From positions 620,001-684,000 of the forward strand of contig RCTD01000028.1 in assembly GCA_014898415.1 (NCBI GenBank): a DNA stretch of 64,000 nt. The letters run 5' to 3'. A program made the translations under genes and the position numbers. The notes under the pieces are model-generated. The model had not been told where the DNA came from. It was given only the letters and a program-made list of their open reading frames with translations, and ran no database searches. Every line of letters starts with the position of its first letter. The first letter of the stretch is position 1. Below are positions 11,189 to 23,100 of this stretch, in pieces. This DNA comes from Stromatinia cepivora. Its lineage: Eukaryota > Ascomycota > Leotiomycetes > Helotiales > Sclerotiniaceae.

Positions 11189-14100
11189 TGTCCAAGAAGG
11201 TGATGACGAACGCGCAAGAAAATTAGGAGGATCCGCGAAATCCTAACAGCCTAAATCACTGCACAACTTCAAGTCTTTGTCTGAAAGAGGCAGTTCTTCG
11301 AAGCTGATCGTTCCATGAGTGTTGTCAGGCTTCGTGTTAATTACTTGACATTAAAAAAGGGGCGATGTTGTATTCTTTAGCATCGAGAAATATAAATACT
11401 AAAGGCCCTCTACAGGAAGTGAAGGTTATGCTTGGCCTTACTGGGCTTTAATACATATGTGTAGTTTGCATTTGGAGCTGTGGCCGGAAAAATGGCCTGT
11501 AAAAAGAGTTTTTCTTTTCTTTTTTCTTTTTCCAAGTAGTGGTGGCGAGATGTTTGTGGGTATTTTGGAATCAAGGATTTACAGATGACCATTACACAAC
11601 AACTTACGATGATTATCGACCAGTATATAGTTACCGAGCCAAACACATCAATGAAATGGTAGTATTGAGATGATTATCAAACTAAAGTCCTCTTGGAATC
11701 TTCGATCTTGAACTCAAATCTCTATACCTTAAAGAATGCTTACCTCTTGTGCAATGGTCTGAAGTGGCTAGAACTGTGTTTGCGAAACTTTGTTGAAACT
11801 TGAACCTTTCGAAACGCATCAGCGTACTATTTCGCCACCATAAACATGGGTAGCCTATGACACTACTAACATATGCCCCCCTCATTCCCCTCCTCTTCTG
11901 ACTCCCAATCATCGCCTCCAGTTGTCTCCCGTTATTCATCTGTGGCAAGGGACTGCTATTTTGAGTCTAACTCAGGCAGCAATTGCAGCACAAGCAAGCA
12001 TTATATTCAGCAAGGGATATGGACAGGAAAGTCGATCGGACTAACCAAAAATTATGAGTAGGGATGCAAAGAAGACGGGTAGCATAGGTTTTGCGAGGTT
12101 GAGGAAATGAAGAATTTTCGTTGCCCGCGCCACCTTAGGTGTATTATGTTGACAGCTAGGATAACTACTCGATTAGGATGGATTTTTTTGCCGCAAAGCA
12201 ATAAACACAGAGGAAACGAAGATTCATATTGTCTAATTGTTGGTGGGGAATTGGAACTATACTTTTTTCTTGTCTCTAGTCTAAATAATCAACTAATCGT
12301 ACTCCAAGACCAAATGAGCCATTTCCATCGTCAAACAAAACTCCCAAGTAAAACCCAAACCTTTTCCTTTTTTAACGCCTCATTTACCAATATAAAGTTT
12401 CCTTCCCTAACTGTACTCCCCACTCCCCGCCTGATCTATCTGTAAAGGAAAATGCTAACCCTAATTTATTCATCCCAACTCGGCCTCCATTCGACATGCT
12501 CCTGATCTGCCTTCACAACATCCTATCAAAGCTCGTTACAAGTCCAGCAGCACCGACCCGATATAAACGAAAACAAACCAAGCCCCCATCCGTCTCAACC
12601 AACTTGCTGCCTGCTCAGAAGACCACAGAAACGCTTTGAGCATCTCAGTATACATGGCTCCCGACCGTGGAGAAGTGATATTCTTGGAGACAAAAAGTGA
12701 CCTTAAGAGGATGTCATCGAGGTATATTGGGGGTGAGAGATCTTGCGTGCGATAGCAACTTGGCTTGAAGGAAGATCGATTAGAACATGGCTTCAAGAAG
12801 TTTGGACCGAAGTAAGGATGAATGAAAAGAAAATGACAAATGAAAAGAAGTGAAATGAGTGCAATGTCTGTGTGTAAAAGATTGTGGTTCTGTTTTTTTC
12901 AACTATTTGCAAGCATTGTTGCGGAACAATCGAGTATAAGTGAGAATTTAACGGATGTGTTGATAGTATAGTATAGTGTATGCATTTAGTTAAGAAGGGT
13001 TTGCGAAAAACGACATCCTATGATAGACCGTCAGTGGATTTTGTTCTGCACTAAAATATGTACAAAAATTTACACACCGACGACTCAAATAACCCATTGC
13101 TCGGTTTTTTTGAGAACCATGTGAGCGAGGGCCTTGTCCAATATTATTCGGCGTTACACTGCTGAAGTTGTAAGTGCAAGATGGAATGATCATGCGAATG
13201 ACTGGTAAAATTGGATAGTTCAAGATATCGAGATATCCAAAGTAATGCCTGCATGTATGTGACTGGGAGGTTAATGTACGACTATCGAAAAGGGCAGGAT
13301 CGATGCCCATGAAGCATTTCAGGGTGATCTTCGGCTGTCACATGTTTATCGTCGTAGAATCTGAGCTTGCAAAGGAATACTCATTCCCTGAATGTTGGGT
13401 GTGAGGGAGGTGTGGAATTCAAGATTGCTACTGTGATGGAAAGTTGGCAAATGCCAGCTTTAAAATATACGTCAATGGATAGGGAAAACCTTTGGAGGAC
13501 CCAGGTCGGCCGCGAGAATGCCAATATTCGCAGTTGGCCTGGCTATGCAGAATGAATTTTTCATGCTTGTCGTGTACGCTTCTAGGCCCCCTTCATTTTT
13601 GAAAACTAAACGAGTTACTTCTCGGCTTGGAAAGTTTTTAACACTTTGCACTCTGAAATGGTCGGAGAAAAGGTGCAGCATTGTTCGTCGGGCCCAAATC
13701 CTTCTACACCAATTTTACCATCTTTTTGAAACACCAACACTCAGATAGTTAGAGATATAGAGGCTAGAACTTTGACTGTGATAACCCCTTCACCGACCAA
13801 AGCAACTCCAAAAAAAAAGACCGACAACTTCAGCCCTATGTTGAGTGCTCGGCCTTTGGTTTAGACTTAGCTCCATTAGGTTAGACTAAAGAAATCAAGC
13901 GCCAATATTATCGGCAGCCACACTTCTGAACATTTCCAACATGTGAGTAAACAAGCAGACAATGAGCATTATTTGCAATGTCAAATGTGTATACAGCTGC
14001 TTCAGAAGAAACTATCACAAACATTTCAGTGGTAACAAACTTTACATCGAGTGGCAATTCAACGATGCTTTTTTCACGAGAGAATTTTCCAGAAGGTTGG

Positions 14101-14852
14101 AGAGATTCAACCGGCTCTCGAAATAGATTCTCAAGATTCCGTCCATAACTCGGACCATAAGACTAGGGATTTTTGTGAAGCAAGGAATCCTTCCTAATTG
14201 AGGGCCTTACGAGGAAACAAAGAAACTATACAGAGCGAGAGTGTGTGTGCTTGAATGCTGCAAGGACTTAGTTTGACCTGAGCATGACCAAAAAAAGGGA
14301 CTGCGCGGGCGCCTGCGATAAAGACTCTATCTCCATGCACTGTTGGCAGCACTGTATTGATTACGTTATCTGTTGAGGTCCAATCTGGTTAATAACCAAA
14401 ATCTCATGACCGCTAATTCAGCGCTTGCCGCTTGTCGACCACGGTTGTTCTGTACTTGTCCTTCACTAACGATTCTCTTCATTGGAAGAATTGCTTCGGC
14501 AGGGTGGTTGGTGGTTTGCAGTGTCTGTTTAATTTCATAAATTTTGCTTGCCTCTACCAGGATCTAGTGATCTATCGGTCAAAACGGTTAATAATTGAAA
14601 GCACCGCAATTGCATAGCATGGACACATTTATCTGGCCAATGTGGGTAATCTATGTTATGGTTTACTAAGAGCCGTATATAGTGAGCTAGGTCTCCTGCT
14701 CCTCAAGCAATTGATAGGGAAGCCAAATTATCTATCAGCTGAGGTTGAAAGTTAGTAGTGCGGAATTCCTCATTTCATAAACTTTTCCTTTCTTCACTCA
14801 TTTGTATTGTCGCCACTAATTAGTGGCAAAATTCTAATCTCACACCTTCAAC
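11189..14852. other. Long gene-poor region, nothing recognised
   Basis: 3.7 kb with only short scattered open frames on both strands, none with a recognised motif or a coherent exon chain. No terminal repeats, transposase-like sequence or RNA gene is visible. It may hold unrecognised small or lineage-specific genes; I cannot support any. Confidence 0.4.
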
Positions 14853-15863
14853 ATGTCCGGACGTGGAGCATGGAGACCAATGAGTAAGTATTGACATGTT
14901 GTTGTAAGACTCATGCTGAATTTAGTTCTCATAGACCCGAAGAATATCACTGTTCGAGCTTCGGTATGGATAATCGGAGCCATTCCATTTTTTACCTTTT
15001 CAGGTAAGCACAATCACCCTTTTCTTGCCCGATGTATTAATATATATGCCTGAGCTGACGTATTGATTCTTAGCCATGTCGATCGCCGGATCTGCGACGA
15101 CAACGCCAGGAATGGAGAATGTCTTCATCGGGCAGATTGCTAAGGTCGGCACCGATGGATCTAAAATTGGTGGATTGAGGTTTGGCTATATGGGTTTGTG
15201 GAGATCATCTCCCAGCCGTGCGAAACGCTCACTAACAGGCTATCAGGTCTTTGTGCCTATGTGGGAGTGGAAGGAAGTAACGGAGATACATTCAAGAATA
15301 CGAACGGCTTTCAATGTATAGGCAAACAATATGATCAGTCATCTGATGAAATTGCCGCAACACTACATGTCGACGCAAATATCGTACAGCTAGGACAAAA
15401 GTTGCAGAACGACATATCCATTTTCATGCCTATGGTCGCGTTAGCCCTATTTCTTTCAGGATTCCTCGTTGACACCTTTGCATGGCTCTTCGCAGGTCTA
15501 GGAAAACCTGTTGGCAAGGCTGGTATGATAGCTATGCCATTTTTGTGGGCAGCTGTTGCCACCAGTCTTGGTGCAGCATATACCCTCACTGTTTCCGTCA
15601 ACGCAATCAATACGGTACTTGGAGATGCAGCCGTAGGATGTTCTGCAAACGTACATATTGAACAAGGCAAAACACTCGAAGGACTTCAATGGGCTGCCTT
15701 TGGCTTTGCTCTCCTTTTCGCATTCGGTATCTACATGGTTACTAGAGACACTATGTATGGATTTAACATTGCTCCTCGTGCTAGATCTCGTGGAAGAAGA
15801 ATGGACGATACGTACCCCGATGTGTACTCCGAAGAGGAGCGATCATTAAGTTACGAAAGATAA
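14853..15863 (+). CDS. Fig1-family tetraspan membrane protein
   Basis: Four exons: 14853-14883, 14935-15003, 15074-15193 and 15247-15863, all junctions phase 1, giving 278 residues. Four hydrophobic segments lie at about 18-40, 130-157, 165-192 and 218-240. The first extracellular loop contains GYMGLC (71-76) followed by a second Cys at 97, matching the G-x-x-G-x-C...C signature of the Fig1/claudin-like superfamily; that motif is created by splicing over the third intron (GTTTGT donor, CTAAC branch-like site). Fig1 proteins assist calcium influx and membrane fusion during mating, and in filamentous fungi influence hyphal fusion and fruiting. The C-terminal tail is short, basic and Arg/Ser-rich. 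Function is inferred from family; Sur7/PalI-type tetraspans are the main alternative. Confidence 0.82.
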
Positions 15864-16396
15864 GTATAGAATTAATGTACCAACCGTTGTTTAAGTCGGA
15901 ATCACGATGTCATTGGCATGATGAGCCACCGCATGTTAGAACGGGATCACAGACGCGTGGCGTGGTGTTTATGAGGTGTATAAATATTTCTGTTTGGGTA
16001 GGTGTTTTGATGTTCTATCTTTCTACTTCTGCTAGTCAGCTAGAACAATATGATTTAATTGCGTTTTGCTCTTTTCTCTCGAATAGTCCTCTTTCACGTT
16101 CAAACAATTTATGCGCCTCAATGACGGCATATGGGTTGAGCGGTTCATTCATAGTTTGAATAACCTTATTGTATGTTTGGATGCAATCACCAGGTTAAAA
16201 TTTTGGGATTGAGTGTAAGTGACACTGCGATGTCTCCACGGCAGCGAAAAATGGAAGCTGAAATAGGTATATCCATACTGAAAAGTGGATAATATATTTT
16301 TTTAGGTAGTCCAAACTATCTGGCTGTTGAAATGGCTCGGATTGATCTGATCATTGATAGTCCTTTGGAGTTGAATCGGTATATTTGTGGTTATTG

Positions 16397-16510
16397 TTCA
16401 AGCTGAGTTAGAATATTATTGTTCCTAGTTTGAATTAGAATATCGAAAGTCCATTGTCCAAATTGCATTAGAATATCACGAAGCATTGTCCAGACAGTAT
16501 TGGAAGTTTA
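16397..16510. repeat. Degenerate tandem repeat, about four units
   Basis: Successive blocks start ATTGTTC or ATTGTCC and end TTAGAATAT or a variant (around 16397, 16420, 16452 and 16485). Spacing and sequence are loose, so this is an old tandem array. Confidence 0.5.
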
Positions 16511-16554
16511 ATGAGCCATTGATCATATCGAACTGGACCATTGATGGGCCACTG

Positions 16555-16690
16555 TTCAAAATGAGATGGAACATTACATCTTCACTTATTCTGAGCTAGG
16601 CCACTTGTGACATTGGTGTCACGTGTATTATGACTCCTTTTCTCTACTTCGCTTCTTTAAGAGTCATCGATAACTCTTGGTCTATTTCAT
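16555..16690. repeat. Dispersed repeat, copy A
   Basis: Positions 16555-16589 match 19735-19769 at 28 of 35 bases by eye (core ATGGAACA and TCTTCAC). An inverted pair ATGACTC (16630-16636) / GAGTCAT (16661-16667) follows; copy B also has GACTC/GAGTC inverted pairs downstream. Confidence 0.5.
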
Positions 16691-16776
16691 GACTTTTGGT
16701 CTATTTCGGCCTAAGACTGCTTTTAAACAGACAAAATCACCTGGATACCTATCATTTCCTCAAATACCGCCCCTAA

Positions 16777-17261
16777 AGATCAACCTCAAACCCCAACGTG
16801 GGTGACCTACTTGCTCATGTATACCCAGTAGCAACAGTGCATTGTGACGCCCTACTAACGATCCTTATTGCCCGCGATGAATCCACCTCTATTATCAAGT
16901 TATGCTGTGTGCGCGGAACTGACCAGCCAGCGGTAATCGCATACAAGGAAACGAATGCGGCCATCAATTTCGGGGCTGTCACCGACCGTACTGATACTCG
17001 CACCAACGAAACCGAATGCGGTACTTGCAATGGTTTGGGGACTCTGGTGGTAAGCCGTGCCTAGAATACAGATGCAGTGTGAGGAGATATGCAGAATACA
17101 AGGGAAAAACTGGGAGCTGAGTCTTCGTAGACTCAAAGATTACATCGCAGGAGTTGAAAGCTGTTAAGGAGATATTTGGGAAAGCCTATCCCGAGAAGAC
17201 TAAGCCCAAGGGTTCTGAAAAAAAGGGTTCCGGGTCTAAGAGCAACTGGATCCTAGTATAG
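16777..17261 (+). pseudogene. Possible degraded gene, unidentified
   Basis: An open frame without ATG runs from about 16777 to a GTAAGC donor at 17050, containing a CGTC-N-G-LG zinc-knuckle-like motif. A 45-base intron ending ATATGCAG at 17094 would continue as NTREKLGAESS to an immediate TAG at 17128-17130. A neighbouring frame then reads DSKITSQELKAVKEIFGKAY and a Lys/Ser/Gly-rich tail to a stop at 17259-17261. One lost base near 17128 would join the two, which suggests a frameshifted gene. No family is recognised, and chance open frames remain possible. Confidence 0.3.
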
Positions 17262-17721
17262 TTTCAGCTCCCCCTTGACACGCATACACATATTCCATAG
17301 TAAGATGGAGTGAATCAATGCAAGGTTTTCAAATATAACTGCTACAGCAGCAACTATGGACCGTAAAGATGCTGTATGAACTCCGAGATGATGATCCTAA
17401 ATCCGGACATAAAGTAAAAGATGTAAGACAGATATCGTTCGAACCACCATATGACAGAACTTGGCAAGCATTTGTATAGTAACGTAACAAATCGATTTTG
17501 TGGTAGTATTGAAATCAATCGACAATCGATCACAACGTTGAAGTTGATGGATGTTCATCGATGTTCATCAGATGTTCATTGTCGTGCAAGAAAAAAAAAG
17601 CTCCTGCCAAGAATGACGAGGCTGAATACCAGCCTTGTTTTGATTGGTTGAGGCCCGACAACCCATCTATCATATTGTAAATCTAAGTGCATCAACCTCT
17701 CATGACAGCATCATCAACAAT
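17262..17721. other. Upstream region of VPS38
   Basis: No gene seen. The frame of the next gene is open upstream of its ATG back to a TTG at 17644, but no earlier ATG exists in it. A short iterated GATGTTCAT-type sequence lies near 17549-17580. Confidence 0.5.
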
Positions 17722-19506
17722 ATGAGTTCCGAGGCCTCACGGCCACTACTTCTACCCCAGAATCGGAAATTGCGACACCTGCAAGGTATATACGTCCGAA
17801 ATCTGACGCTTTCTCGTCCGCGGGGGAAAACAATTGATGATGCTGGTCTAAACAAATCACCACAGAAGCTCGAAGCTTTGCGCCGCGAATCACAGCTGCA
17901 TCATGCACAATCATCGGGGGATCTACGACCTTCTGCAAGAACTAGGAGATCGAGTTCGAATTGGGTGGGTGCAAGCCCCGCTATAAGACAAAAAAAGCTC
18001 GAGGATGTAAGGGATAGTCGAATGGCAGATAGCTTCTTCACATTACATTGCGCGGGACAGGATGACCCGATATATATCAGTGAGGTCGTAGAAAAGGCAA
18101 TGAATCCTACGTTTCGATCCTTCGACTTATCTTCATTTGGTCCTGCGACGACGCGACTCGATACTATTACTGTTAAGATATGGGTTAAACGACAAGACTT
18201 CGTTCCGCTGATTGAAGAAGAAGTTAATCTTCAATCTTTACAGTTCTTAGGGCGACTGGAGAACCACCCTTTTCCCCCAAACTCAATTATTTTCCACCTC
18301 GCAGATGGCATATATACCATTGATCTCACTTCCAAACCACCTCGGCCGAGGCCTAGCATTGCTCTTCCTACCTCCTCCTACAACGCATTGATGCGCCTCT
18401 CAAACCTCGATGAATCCATCCAAGATGCTTTAGCTACCCGAGAAGAACTTACTTCTCAAATAAACAACATTCTTACTAACAATAGTTCTCCATCAACATC
18501 TATCCCCCTTGCCCAAGAATCCTTTACCCTTGCCAAACGCTATGTCTCTACTTCCCGCAGACTCCTCCATCAATCCCAACATCGCCAGTCTGAGCTCAAA
18601 GCATCCATCTCTTCTCGACGCGCCGCCATCTCCTCCGGTTATGCCGTCCAATCGGCCGCTGAATCCGATGTTCAGAACGCTCAAGAACACCTCAATAACT
18701 CTCGCGCTCTCCTCACAAAAACCAACTCCCTCATCCGCGGCCAACGTCGTCGCATTTGCGAAGAACTCATCCAAACATACCCCATTGAACCCACCTCTCA
18801 CCCCCTCCTCTTTACAATCTGCGGTCTTCCCCTTCCAAACACCACTGATGATGATACATCTTCAGCCGACGAAGATGTCATAGCCGCCGCTCTAGGCTAT
18901 GTCGCTCAATTAGTTGATCATCTCCAATACTATCTGGGAGTTCCCCTTCCATATCCCATCACACCCCAGGCCTCTCGTTCCCTCATCAGCGACCCCATAT
19001 CTCTGGTGCAAGACCGCCAAAGGGTATTCCCCCTCTACCCCCAATCTGTCATTCGCTTCCGATTCGATTGGGGCGTATTTCTCCTGAACAAAAACATCGA
19101 AGCACTAGCCGAATCCCAAGGCCTCCGCGTCCTAGACATCAGACAAACAGTGCCGAATTTAAAATATCTATTATACGTCTGTAGTGCTGGCTCCGAAGAA
19201 CTACCAGAGAGGAAAAGAGGAGGGGTAAAGGGGCTACTGGTTGGGAGTGCTGGGGCCGTACGGATAGGTAGTAGGAGGGGAAGCGAAGACAGTGCCGGGA
19301 TGACGGGAGTAGGTGATACGGTCAGGAAGGCGTTGGAACATGGAAATGGAGGGACGGGACCTGGACCTGGACTGGAAAATGGTATTGGAAATGGGAATGG
19401 AAATGGAAATGTCCAGGCAACAGTTGGTGTACAAATCAAAAAGGAGCCGTTGGTAATGGCAGGACATAGCTTGAGGACGAGTGGATTGAGGGAAAATGTT
19501 CATTAA
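17722..19506 (+). CDS. VPS38: Vps38/UVRAG-like subunit of the PI3-kinase complex II
   Basis: An intronless frame of 594 residues from the first ATG at 17722. The family (UV radiation resistance/Atg14-Vps38) brings Vps34 lipid kinase, Vps15 and Vps30 to endosomes to make phosphatidylinositol-3-phosphate for vacuolar sorting. The N-terminus RKLRHLQGIYVRNLTLSRP is typical of fungal UVRAG-like proteins. A C2-like region with FFTLHCAGQDDPIYISEVV and NPTFRSF follows, then a predicted coiled coil through about 240-370 (heptads around LTSQINNIL, RQSELKASISSRRA), then the conserved C-terminal BARA-like part around LGYVAQLVDHLQYYLGVPL and FDWGVFLLNKNIEAL. The tail is Gly/Asn low-complexity. Convergent with HMG-CoA reductase. 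Another endosomal gene, VPS8, lies 43 kb away; no functional linkage is implied. Confidence 0.88.
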   Translation: MSSEASRPLLLPQNRKLRHLQGIYVRNLTLSRPRGKTIDDAGLNKSPQKLEALRRESQLHHAQSSGDLRPSARTRRSSSNWVGASPAIRQKKLEDVRDSRMADSFFTLHCAGQDDPIYISEVVEKAMNPTFRSFDLSSFGPATTRLDTITVKIWVKRQDFVPLIEEEVNLQSLQFLGRLENHPFPPNSIIFHLADGIYTIDLTSKPPRPRPSIALPTSSYNALMRLSNLDESIQDALATREELTSQINNILTNNSSPSTSIPLAQESFTLAKRYVSTSRRLLHQSQHRQSELKASISSRRAAISSGYAVQSAAESDVQNAQEHLNNSRALLTKTNSLIRGQRRRICEELIQTYPIEPTSHPLLFTICGLPLPNTTDDDTSSADEDVIAAALGYVAQLVDHLQYYLGVPLPYPITPQASRSLISDPISLVQDRQRVFPLYPQSVIRFRFDWGVFLLNKNIEALAESQGLRVLDIRQTVPNLKYLLYVCSAGSEELPERKRGGVKGLLVGSAGAVRIGSRRGSEDSAGMTGVGDTVRKALEHGNGGTGPGPGLENGIGNGNGNGNVQATVGVQIKKEPLVMAGHSLRTSGLRENVH

Positions 19507-20165
19507 TTAGTTTAGAGGAGGTAATGCGTAATGCTTGAGTTGGAAGGGAAGGAATCGAATGCCTTTAGTAAATACCTAGTAATATGCAAAGAACTTCTCT
19601 TCCATCCTATCTATAGTCCTCGGGAATTGCTTCCTCATCAGCAGAAAGAAACTCCTTTGATCAATCAAAGCTAACTAACTCTTCAAATCAAACGAGGTAT
19701 TCAATACTGGTGATTCATTATTCACTATTGATTATTCAAATTGAAATGGAACACTATGTCTTCACAAATACCAACCAATGCCAGTGATCATTTTTGCTCA
19801 TGTAGAGCCTGCTTTCACCTCCTGAACATTCAAGTTGAAAATAGATAGACTTGATGAGTTGTATAAACCACAATCTTTATTACAATTAATTGTAATGGAA
19901 GCCACAAATCAAGTTTGATGACTTTTTGAGTCACATTTGTGTCTAATATATTTAACGACTCTTTCTAATTTTTGAGTCCTTTCAATAAAGTTCACAATGA
20001 GAAGATAAAGAGAAGATAAAAAGGGTTTCGTAAATGGAAAATATTACAGACACCATCATAAGCCTCCGCTAGAAGATCATTAGAAAGCAATAGTCCTTTG
20101 CTATAAGCATGCCCAAACGCCGTATCTTCATGCATCGCTCCACTGTATACATTAAATACTATCTC
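19507..20165. other. Convergent intergenic between VPS38 and HMG-CoA reductase
   Basis: Contains copy B of the dispersed repeat (19735-19980) and AT-rich 3' sequence. No gene is seen. Confidence 0.5.
19735..19980. repeat. Dispersed repeat, copy B
   Basis: Related to 16555-16690 in the same orientation. It has the ATGGAACA/TCTTCAC core, then TGACTTTTTGAGTCA (about 19919-19933) and a GACTC...GAGTC pair about 20 bases further on. The two copies bracket VPS38. Confidence 0.5.
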
Positions 20166-23100
20166 TTATCTCTTCCCGCCTGCGGCTCTAAGCACAGCAG
20201 CCGGAGACAAGGCTGCTACGCCGGCTCTCTCTCGCATGGCCGTCATTGCTGCGGTTACTGGTGTTTGAGCACCGCTTGCTGGTCCCGGGGTATTGGCTCT
20301 TGTTGCTGGGGCACTTCTGTTATGTGCCATGTGACTCTGCACAAGATGACCCGCCGCCAATGCACTACACAAGGAAAGCTCACCAGCCAGAACAGCTGCA
20401 GCAATCACGCGTGCGAGTTTCCGGGCATTGTCACCAGGGTTAGTTGGATGAGAACCTCTGACACCAAGAAGATCTAACATGGCGCTCTGAGGTTCAAGAA
20501 TAGTACCACCACCCAAGGTCCCAACTTCAATAGAAGGCATGGAGACACTGATTTGCAAGTTACCGCGAAGACTGTAGAATGTTGTTAGTGGCACTCCCCA
20601 AATTTTGAATATAAACTACTTACTTCTTCATGAGTGTGATACAACTACTGCTCTCAACTACTTGTGCTGGATCTTGACCGGTAGCCAAAAAGATTGCAGC
20701 TACGATATTGGCAGCGTGGGCATTGAACCCCCCCATAGCACCTGCCATTGCACTTCCGACGAGATTCTTGGCAATATTCAATTCGACCAATGCATCAACA
20801 TCAGTCTTAAGAACCTTACGAACGACATCACCGGGGATGATTGCTTCGGCAACAACACTTTTACCACGTCCATCGATCCAATTAACGGCAGCGGCCTTCT
20901 TGTCGGTACAAAAGTTACCCGAAACGGAAATGATTTCCATGTCATCAAAGCCGCATTCAGTAGACATAACTTTCAAAGCGTGTTCAACACCCTTTGAAAT
21001 CATGTTCATTCCCATGGCATCTCCAGTAGTAGTTTTGAAACGAGGGTAGAGATTGGTACCTGCCAAGGCCGTTTTGATGGATTGAAGTCTTGCGAATCTA
21101 CTGGTCGAGTTGAATGCATCCGTCATGGTCCGCTGACCAGTTTCGGAATCAAGCCAAACCTTAGCAGCACCGGCGCGTTCGAGGGTTTCGAAGGCGATAC
21201 ACGGACCACGAGTCATACCATCACCAGTCAGGACGGTAACAGCACCACCGCCAGAATTGATGGCTTTGCAACCACGACTTGTACTTGCAACAAGAACACC
21301 TTCAGTTGTAGCCATGGGTAAGAAGAAACTTTGTCCATCAATAACAATCGGACCAGCCACACCAAGAGGCAATGGAAGATAACCGATGACATTCTCACAG
21401 CAAGCTCCTAAAACACGGTCATAGTTGTAGTGCTGATATGGCAATAATGAATTTTCGAGTAGACTGGTGGTTTCAGAGGTAGCAGGTGTTCGTGAGATGA
21501 TGGCACGTCTGATCTTTACGGCGCGAGTGGTATCCTTGAGTGTTTTTTCCAAGGAGTATCCAGGTATCTTGCCTTGCATGGATAATTCGATGAGTTCTGC
21601 ATCAGTTAGCTCAGGCGCACGTTTCGCTTCAAGCATCTTTTCGAGCTCTTGTTGACTTCGGCGCAATTGCGGTTGAGCAGTAATCTGAGATTTAGGAGCC
21701 ATGACTAATTCATCGTCCTCATCGTCAGTAGTAGCTGGCGTTCTAGCTGGCGTCAACGGTATATTGTCGCTGGCATTCGGGTCGATGTTGTGTAACCTCA
21801 AGATAGGTGTAGAAGCAGAGTTGTTGAACCTTTCAGCCTGGTCGAGCTCCTTAGGATCGACAGCATGGTGTGGGGGCATTTGAAGTGATTCCTTGCCAAC
21901 ACTCCATTTAGCAGCATTGAAGAGGTACCCGTTGAGCACAACACTCAAAGTGAGAGCGACAACGATCCATTTTGACAGAACTGGGTCCTCAAAACTCTTC
22001 AGTAGGTTGTCCACAACTCGTCCACCCATTCCATATTCAGCGAATTCAGCATCAAAATCGTCAGCGGCATGTTTACGATGCTTGGGTGCCGGTTCAGCAT
22101 AGTGAATGGAAGGATACTCGAGCTCGTATTTGATTGGTGTAAGTACACTGACAATTGTTGACTTGTCATGAGCTTTTGCCATCTCAGCAATGGAATCTAA
22201 GCCATTGGATGCAACTTTGAAGGGGTCCATTGGTGGTGGTGTCAAAACACTTGAAAAGCTCGATCCTGAGAACATATTTGCGCCTGGAAGCTGAACACTG
22301 CTGTTGCCACCTCGGAATGGAATGGTACAGAGGTTGAGAATGTTGATTATGATGAATCCAGACACCATCAAACCTTTGAATTTTGGAATACTGCTACCCT
22401 TGACCTTACGGCCAAAGATATTTGCCTCGCTAGTCTGGGAACCGTCGGCTTTCGGCCAATCGTCGCTTTGGGCAACGTTCTCAGCCACTCGAGGGTTAAC
22501 TCCATCATCCTCTAATGCCTGGCGGAGAGCGACATGTCGTTTGATTCGGTTAATTTCAAGCTTAACGCTCAAAATTGCAGTATAGAAAGTGAACAAAAGG
22601 ACACAGTCAAAGAATAAAATCCATGCAGCCAAGAAACAGAACTGTTGGAGACCTCCCTGAACGCCCGATGCAGCCCCAGCAATCAAGATGCAGATTTCGA
22701 TTGCATAATCCCTAACAATCTCGAATCCCTTCTCGCTTATTGCAACCTGGACTGCATATTGAATGGAAGTAGGAGAGACCCCGTACTTCTTCTCACCCAC
22801 TTCGTGGTGGGGTCTTTGGGTGTTAAGAGATGCCGATAAAACAGCCTTTGTCAAAACAATAGCCTTCTCGAATCCAATTGTTACAACGAGGAACGGGAGA
22901 CCTTCGGACAACAGTACCATGTTCATCGGAACTCCCATTTTGGTGGTGACGATCAATCCAAAGAGGAAGGCAAAAACCGAGGAGAAAAGAGTGGTGGCAA
23001 AAAGCCAGAAATTTGATCCCATACGCCTCATGGAGACAAACAGCGAGACGAAAGTAAGGTGCATGGATATATAACCGAGTACCATAATGATGATGTCGAG

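Larger units (their letters stand above)
15864..16776. other. Intergenic with degenerate repeats
   Basis: Holds four imperfect copies of an ATTGTTC...TTAGAATAT-type unit between about 16397 and 16510, and copy A of a dispersed repeat (see 16555-16690). No gene is recognised. Confidence 0.5.

Noticed and set aside
17050..17077. A 28-base intron joining the CGTCNGLG frame to a CEEICRIQGKNW frame
   Set aside because: Too short for a fungal spliceosomal intron; the 45-base alternative was preferred for the degraded-gene model.
17644..17721. 26-residue N-terminal extension of Vps38
   Set aside because: It starts at TTG, not ATG, and the family N-terminus begins close to the ATG at 17722.
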